Positions 60,861 through 64,000 of a stretch of DNA of 64,000 nucleotides are shown here, piece after piece; positions within the stretch are counted from its first letter, which is position 1, and each line of letters opens with the position of its first letter. The notes under the pieces are model-generated. The model was given only the letters and a program-made list of their open reading frames with translations, ran no database searches and was not told the DNA's origin. The translations under genes and the position numbers were made by a program. The stretch is from Thiomicrorhabdus sp. Kp2 (GTDB lineage Bacteria > Pseudomonadota > Gammaproteobacteria > Thiomicrospirales > Thiomicrospiraceae), in the NCBI RefSeq assembly GCF_000478585.1, contig NZ_ARWI01000001.1, positions 1,178,001 through 1,242,000 on the forward strand, written 5' to 3'.

Positions 60861-61483
60861 ATGGCATCAGTCTTAAGGTATTTTTGATTATCAATAGCAT
60901 CAACTAATTGATCAAAATATGAGTCCAGAAGTTGAACTATCAGATTTTTGTAATTAATAACATCAGATAGTTCAATTTCCCTCATTTCTCCATGTGCAAT
61001 TGCATTTCTGCTACTAAGAAGCCCATCATCGATAAGACCTTTTTTGAGATCTATACCAAGATCTGACACACCGATTCTAGAAACTAGAGCCTTAAAGACC
61101 TCTGTGTTTAAATTTGATTTAGTTGAGACCTCTCCGCTAATATCTTTTGTAAAGATAAGTCCTTCACTTGAATTAATAGCCTCAGAAAATTTATCCCAAT
61201 CATTACCTTGCTGTGTTTTAAATTGAGCATATAAATAGAATGCTCTCAATGAAGGGTGCAAGTCGTTGCATGGTATTCCCATCTTTTGTAAAGCTTTGAG
61301 GTACTTCACTGTAGATGATTTAATAAACCCTTCCCAATGTGCATATATCAACAATAAAAGAGCTCTTAGCAAGTGCTTTCGCGCACTTTCCTCCTGAGTC
61401 GATTGAACTAGAATATACAGTTCAGAAATTTCTTTTTTTCTACGGCTTCGCTCTTTATTTAAGCGATCTTCTAGACTACTCAT
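60851..61483 (-). CDS. MAE_28990/MAE_18760-like HEPN protein
   Basis: 210 residues. Helical throughout, with YAHWEGFIKSSTVKYLKAL (about 47-65) and the motif SRNAIAHGE (about 160-168), which supplies the Arg-x4-6-His signature of HEPN RNases. The MAE_28990 group of HEPN proteins was defined on such sequences. The expected action is metal-independent RNA cleavage, used as an abortive response or as a toxin. I use the ATG at 61483; the TTG two codons upstream is less likely. It follows the DUF262 gene by 9 bp and is evidently cotranscribed with it, so the pair is likely one functional unit. Its 3' end overlaps the restriction gene. Confidence 0.8.
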   Translation of the reverse strand: MSSLEDRLNKERSRRKKEISELYILVQSTQEESARKHLLRALLLLIYAHWEGFIKSSTVKYLKALQKMGIPCNDLHPSLRAFYLYAQFKTQQGNDWDKFSEAINSSEGLIFTKDISGEVSTKSNLNTEVFKALVSRIGVSDLGIDLKKGLIDDGLLSSRNAIAHGEMREIELSDVINYKNLIVQLLDSYFDQLVDAIDNQKYLKTDAIQS

Positions 61484-61492
61484 ATGCAAAAA

Positions 61493-62584
61493 TCATTTTC
61501 CAGAAGCTATTTTAATTAATTTTTTAGTTCGCGTTAAAGACCCCGTACCACGCTTGGTTGAGTCGATATAGTCTTGATCTTCTCCTAAGCCATTTACTAT
61601 CTCATTAATTTCTGAATAAGCATCTAATTCTCTTATTTTTCGAGACAAAATATATGAGCATATCCATTCAAAACGTGACAAAACAAAAGCCCCTTTAAAT
61701 GATCCATCTCTATAGGCCTTAAATGAATCCTCACCATATCGCTGATTGAGCTCACAGAAAACTTCATTAAACAATTCTTCTGATTGGTCATAATTAAATT
61801 CACTACCAGCCTTAAAAATATTAACCATTTGTTCACTTAAGAAACTATCAACGTTCCCATAATCAATCACAATCTCAGTTTCAATCATATTCTTATAAAC
61901 GAAGAATCTTAGAATAAGCTCGTAACGATACCTTTCATTTTCTTGTCGGTCAGTTATTGGAGTACATGTAATAAAATCCTCATTTTTTGAGAGACTCTCT
62001 ATAAAATCATATGCCCCCTTATTAACCATAATCAATAGACAGTTTCGAACTTCCTGCCCCTCTAAAGAACTGCCACCAGTATTTAACCTTTGAAACAAAT
62101 CATATTTAGCATTGTCGTCACTTTCTTTCTTAATGATTTTAAAATCGATTTTATAGCGTTTAAAATCCCTTTGAACTTCTATAGGCAAAGCTTTGTCGCC
62201 AAACTCAGATTTCCATACTGTTCCATCTAAATCTGGAATATATTTTGTTTTCTCAAGAACTAACGGTTCTAAAGGCTCACCATTTTCATTTTTATACTCG
62301 CCAGTGAAAGACAAAATAGTTGCTAACCTTTGCAGCCCATCAACTAAGTCCCATATACCGTCTTCTCTTTGGGACACAAAAAATGATGGCAAAGGTATGC
62401 CCATTAGAATTGATTCAATCAAGCTTGATTTTTGGTACTCATCCCAACGATAGACCCTCTGAAATTCTGGATGAATATCAATTTCACCATCCCTATACAG
62501 ATTTATAACTTCACCAATTGACATTGGGTAAGCATCCGTTGAAATCTTTCTCTTATTTTCTTCAATTTCTTCGATTAAGCTCAT
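61493..62584 (-). CDS. DUF262-domain protein (GmrSD N-terminal-like)
   Basis: 363 residues. The DUF262 core is clear: IHPEFQRVYRWDEYQKSSLIESILMG (split after residue 55) and IPLPSFF, then the nucleotide-binding loop WDLVDGLQRLATIL (about 78-91), and the later QRLNTGGSSLEGQEVRN (about 165-181). The fold is related to ParB-type NTPases. In GmrSD-type restriction enzymes this domain works with a C-terminal DUF1524 HNH nuclease, which this protein lacks; the C-terminal 130 residues are helical. The downstream HEPN protein could supply the missing effector activity. An NTP-dependent sensor role is inferred from the family. Confidence 0.82.
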   Translation of the reverse strand: MSLIEEIEENKRKISTDAYPMSIGEVINLYRDGEIDIHPEFQRVYRWDEYQKSSLIESILMGIPLPSFFVSQREDGIWDLVDGLQRLATILSFTGEYKNENGEPLEPLVLEKTKYIPDLDGTVWKSEFGDKALPIEVQRDFKRYKIDFKIIKKESDDNAKYDLFQRLNTGGSSLEGQEVRNCLLIMVNKGAYDFIESLSKNEDFITCTPITDRQENERYRYELILRFFVYKNMIETEIVIDYGNVDSFLSEQMVNIFKAGSEFNYDQSEELFNEVFCELNQRYGEDSFKAYRDGSFKGAFVLSRFEWICSYILSRKIRELDAYSEINEIVNGLGEDQDYIDSTKRGTGSLTRTKKLIKIASGK

Positions 62585-62616
62585 CTATAAATACCCTCTA
62601 CTTGAAAAAAGTTCTT

Positions 62617-63060
62617 TCACTGACACCAATCAGTCTTAGTTCTACCGTCATAACTTACAGCAAGTCCATTCCTAATAAGACTTTTCCCTAAGTCTTGCCC
62701 ATCAATTGATACATCCGCAAGAATACGAAAGTATTTCCCCCTGTCTATATCCTGTAATTCAATTCTTTTGGCTCCGCGAAGCATCTGAACAGTATGCTGT
62801 TTAGCTTTTCTAGCCAACTCTTTTTCTAGCTGACATTTACCTCGTAGTTCTGGTGTATCAATACCTTTTACTCGAACCGGAATTCTCTGCCCGACAATAG
62901 CCGGCCAAGCATTGATATTCACTCGAAAAGTATCGCCATCGTAGATACTCGTCACTTCATCAACAACGACAGGGCCATAACTTTTACCAGATGCTTGAAC
63001 TACTTCAGCTAAAGCAAAAAGACAAAAAATAAACAAAACTCTGCCAGCAAGCTTAATCAT
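62617..63060 (-). CDS. Secreted thermonuclease-like protein (SNase fold)
   Basis: 147 residues. An N-terminal signal peptide (about 1-23, FCLFALAEVVQASG) predicts export. The SNase core shows VDEVTSIYDGDTFRVNI (about 33-49) with the metal-binding Asp, VRVKGIDTPELRGKCQLEK (about 62-80) with the second Asp, and the catalytic Arg and Glu in that segment, then DRGKYFRILADV with the second catalytic Arg (about 107-118). Calcium-dependent cleavage of DNA or RNA in the periplasm or outside is expected. The ATG overlaps the TGA of the upstream gene (ATGA), so expression is coupled to it. Role in defence or nutrient recovery is unknown. Confidence 0.85.
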   Translation of the reverse strand: MIKLAGRVLFIFCLFALAEVVQASGKSYGPVVVDEVTSIYDGDTFRVNINAWPAIVGQRIPVRVKGIDTPELRGKCQLEKELARKAKQHTVQMLRGAKRIELQDIDRGKYFRILADVSIDGQDLGKSLIRNGLAVSYDGRTKTDWCQ

Positions 63061-64000
63061 GGTCTTTCTTCTAAATAAGACTTAGCAACTTTACTCTTAA
63101 GACTATTCTTTAAACTAAGCACATCAACACCATTTGCCTGGAGTACTTCAATAGCCTGTGCCCTCCAAACTAAATCGCCTGGCTCAACAAATGTTTTTCT
63201 AATTTCTCGCATGGTTCTCATCGCAATCTGAGCCCATTCTTTAAAATCCGCTAACGTCCAAAAAAAGAATCCAGAAAGATGAGGCAATGCACCTGAATTG
63301 GCAGTCAAAACAGGTGATACCATTACAGAGATAATTTCGACATTCTCAGAAGAGCACGTCGGAACATTTGCTCTTATCCATGAAGGGTGTGTAGCTGCTT
63401 GTCTAGCCTTGGTGGCATTTAAGGAAGAAGTATCCTCCGCACCAGCGTAATCTTCAAAAACAATACAGAAATCTCCTAATTGCCACCAAGGATCCGGAGA
63501 AGCATCAGATTCAACTTTTCCGGCATCATAACCCAAATGCTCACCTAATAGCTTCTGAGCGTTTTCAAAAGTTGACTCATTCTCGAATCCTTCTAAAATT
63601 TGTCGTTCTCTTTGAGAATAACTTCGATCATGCCTTGTTCCAAGAGAACTAAGCACGGCTTCAATTTTCTCCACTTGCAGGACTACTAATTCGTGAAGAG
63701 AATCTGTCTCAAGTATGCTTGGGTCTAATTCTAAGTGTTGAGACAACTTAACTAACCAAGGAACACTCTTTGCTGCTTTTTTTGCTGCCTTATAGTGTTC
63801 CATCGCTTTTACATTAAAGGCTAAATTACCATCTGATACGGCTAGCTTTGCAGCTGAACCAGCAAGATACTCCCAAAGAGCTCGATAACCTCCAAGTTGA
63901 CCATCAGTAAGAACTCCAATAACAGATTCTGCACAAGAAACTGCTTCTGTATAATCTTTCTGCCATAGAGCCATCTGATATTCAACTTCGAACTTTACTG
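63057..64000 (-). CDS. C-terminal part of a large protein of unknown function (partial)
   Basis: The minus-strand frame is open to the window edge; the 8 codons before the first internal ATG at 63974 read on in frame (VKFEVEYQ), so the visible 314 residues are probably the end of a longer protein. The start WQKDYTEAVSCAESVIGVL, with GGYRALWEYLAGSAAKLAV after it, looks like the C-terminal helical part of large helicase-like proteins seen in defence islands, but no helicase motif lies in the visible part. I do not assign a function. Two tracts are notable: a Trp- and Asp-rich segment (DPWWQLGDFCIVFEDY) and a strand-rich segment around residues 210-240. Its stop overlaps the SNase start. Confidence 0.55.
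   Translation of the reverse strand, partial: VKFEVEYQMALWQKDYTEAVSCAESVIGVLTDGQLGGYRALWEYLAGSAAKLAVSDGNLAFNVKAMEHYKAAKKAAKSVPWLVKLSQHLELDPSILETDSLHELVVLQVEKIEAVLSSLGTRHDRSYSQRERQILEGFENESTFENAQKLLGEHLGYDAGKVESDASPDPWWQLGDFCIVFEDYAGAEDTSSLNATKARQAATHPSWIRANVPTCSSENVEIISVMVSPVLTANSGALPHLSGFFFWTLADFKEWAQIAMRTMREIRKTFVEPGDLVWRAQAIEVLQANGVDVLSLKNSLKSKVAKSYLEERP

Larger units (their letters stand above)
41425..64000. mobile_element. Tn7-like transposon of the comM-targeting (Tn6022/AbaR-like) group, left part, carrying a defence island
   Basis: The left terminus begins TGACATTTCC at 41425, immediately after GCCAC in comM. The operon tnsA-tnsB-tnsC-tniQ-tniE follows in the order of the A. baumannii resistance islands that also sit in comM (tniC-A-B-D-E). 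A 5-bp duplication of GCCAC would be expected at the far end. From 47735 to the window edge the cargo is almost entirely defence-related. No copy of the ACCAGGCCTGGT palindrome is present in this part. The right end and its flanking comM half are outside the window. Confidence 0.85.

Noticed and set aside
62600-64000. A right transposon end inside the window.
   Set aside because: No inverted copy of TGACATTTCC or TGTAGC array was found; the only TGTAGC-like string (about 63388) is inside a coding frame.
1-64000. tRNA, rRNA genes and CRISPR arrays were looked for.
   Set aside because: No cloverleaf-like stretch with the T-loop and D-loop patterns, no rRNA sequence and no regularly spaced repeat-spacer array was seen by eye; a covariance search could still find a missed tRNA.

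Overview
The window looks like the chromosome of an AT-rich gammaproteobacterium. The housekeeping genes (ycgL, truD, rep, mobA, hisI, a glycerate kinase, a Lap-type biofilm locus) are gammaproteobacterial in type, and the general gene style suggests a marine, Thiomicrospira-like lineage. That genus-level guess is an inference and is weakly supported. The window has two halves of different origin: core chromosome from 1 to 41424, and a Tn7-like transposon loaded with defence genes from 41425 to beyond the right edge.

Core half. 1-8239 holds the end of an NDUFA9-type oxidoreductase gene, ycgL, a superoxide dismutase, a thioredoxin-fold protein, a DUF4395 membrane protein, a TetR regulator, a diguanylate cyclase, a DUF3095 cyclase-like protein and a glycerate kinase. 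8240-13061 looks like a phosphate-starvation lipid-remodelling locus: a BtaA-like enzyme, a GNAT-like partner, a PlcP-like metallophosphoesterase and an Agt-like glycosyltransferase. Direct repeats with 11-bp period resembling PhoB boxes precede all three transcription units. 13062-28344 holds an exonuclease, hisI, mobA, a hybrid histidine kinase, a PAS/CZB chemoreceptor, truD, a Tim44-like protein, a small MITE-like element, an RNA/DNA methyltransferase-like protein, rep and an iron-containing alcohol dehydrogenase. 28345-40064 is an OmpA-like protein followed by a Lap-type adhesion control and type I secretion cluster (lapG, lapD, a NMT1/PAS sensor that appears frameshifted, and the ABC transporter, HlyD-type adaptor, LuxR regulator and TolC-type channel). 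A TauE/SafE-like protein and the 3' part of comM follow.

A 12-bp perfect palindrome, ACCAGGCCTGGT, is strongly over-represented in the core. I count eight full copies and eight further copies with at least 10 contiguous bases, in genes and between genes. I found none in the 22.6 kb beyond the comM break.

Transposon half. comM is cut in its Gly-rich segment at 41424/41425. Beyond lie a terminal array of TnsB-type binding sites and a TnsA-TnsB-TnsC-TniQ-TniE operon, the gene order of the comM-targeting Tn6022/AbaR family. The cargo consists of: an ImmA/IrrE peptidase; a class III nucleotide cyclase with a NUDIX-like tail, facing a PycTM-like membrane protein (a Pycsar-like system of unusual layout); a WYL regulator divergent from a complete Wadjet operon (jetABCD); a one-polypeptide methyltransferase-BsuBI/PstI restriction enzyme; a DUF262-HEPN gene pair; a secreted SNase-like nuclease; and the C-terminal part of a larger unidentified protein that runs off the window. 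The right end of the element and the 5' half of comM are not in view.
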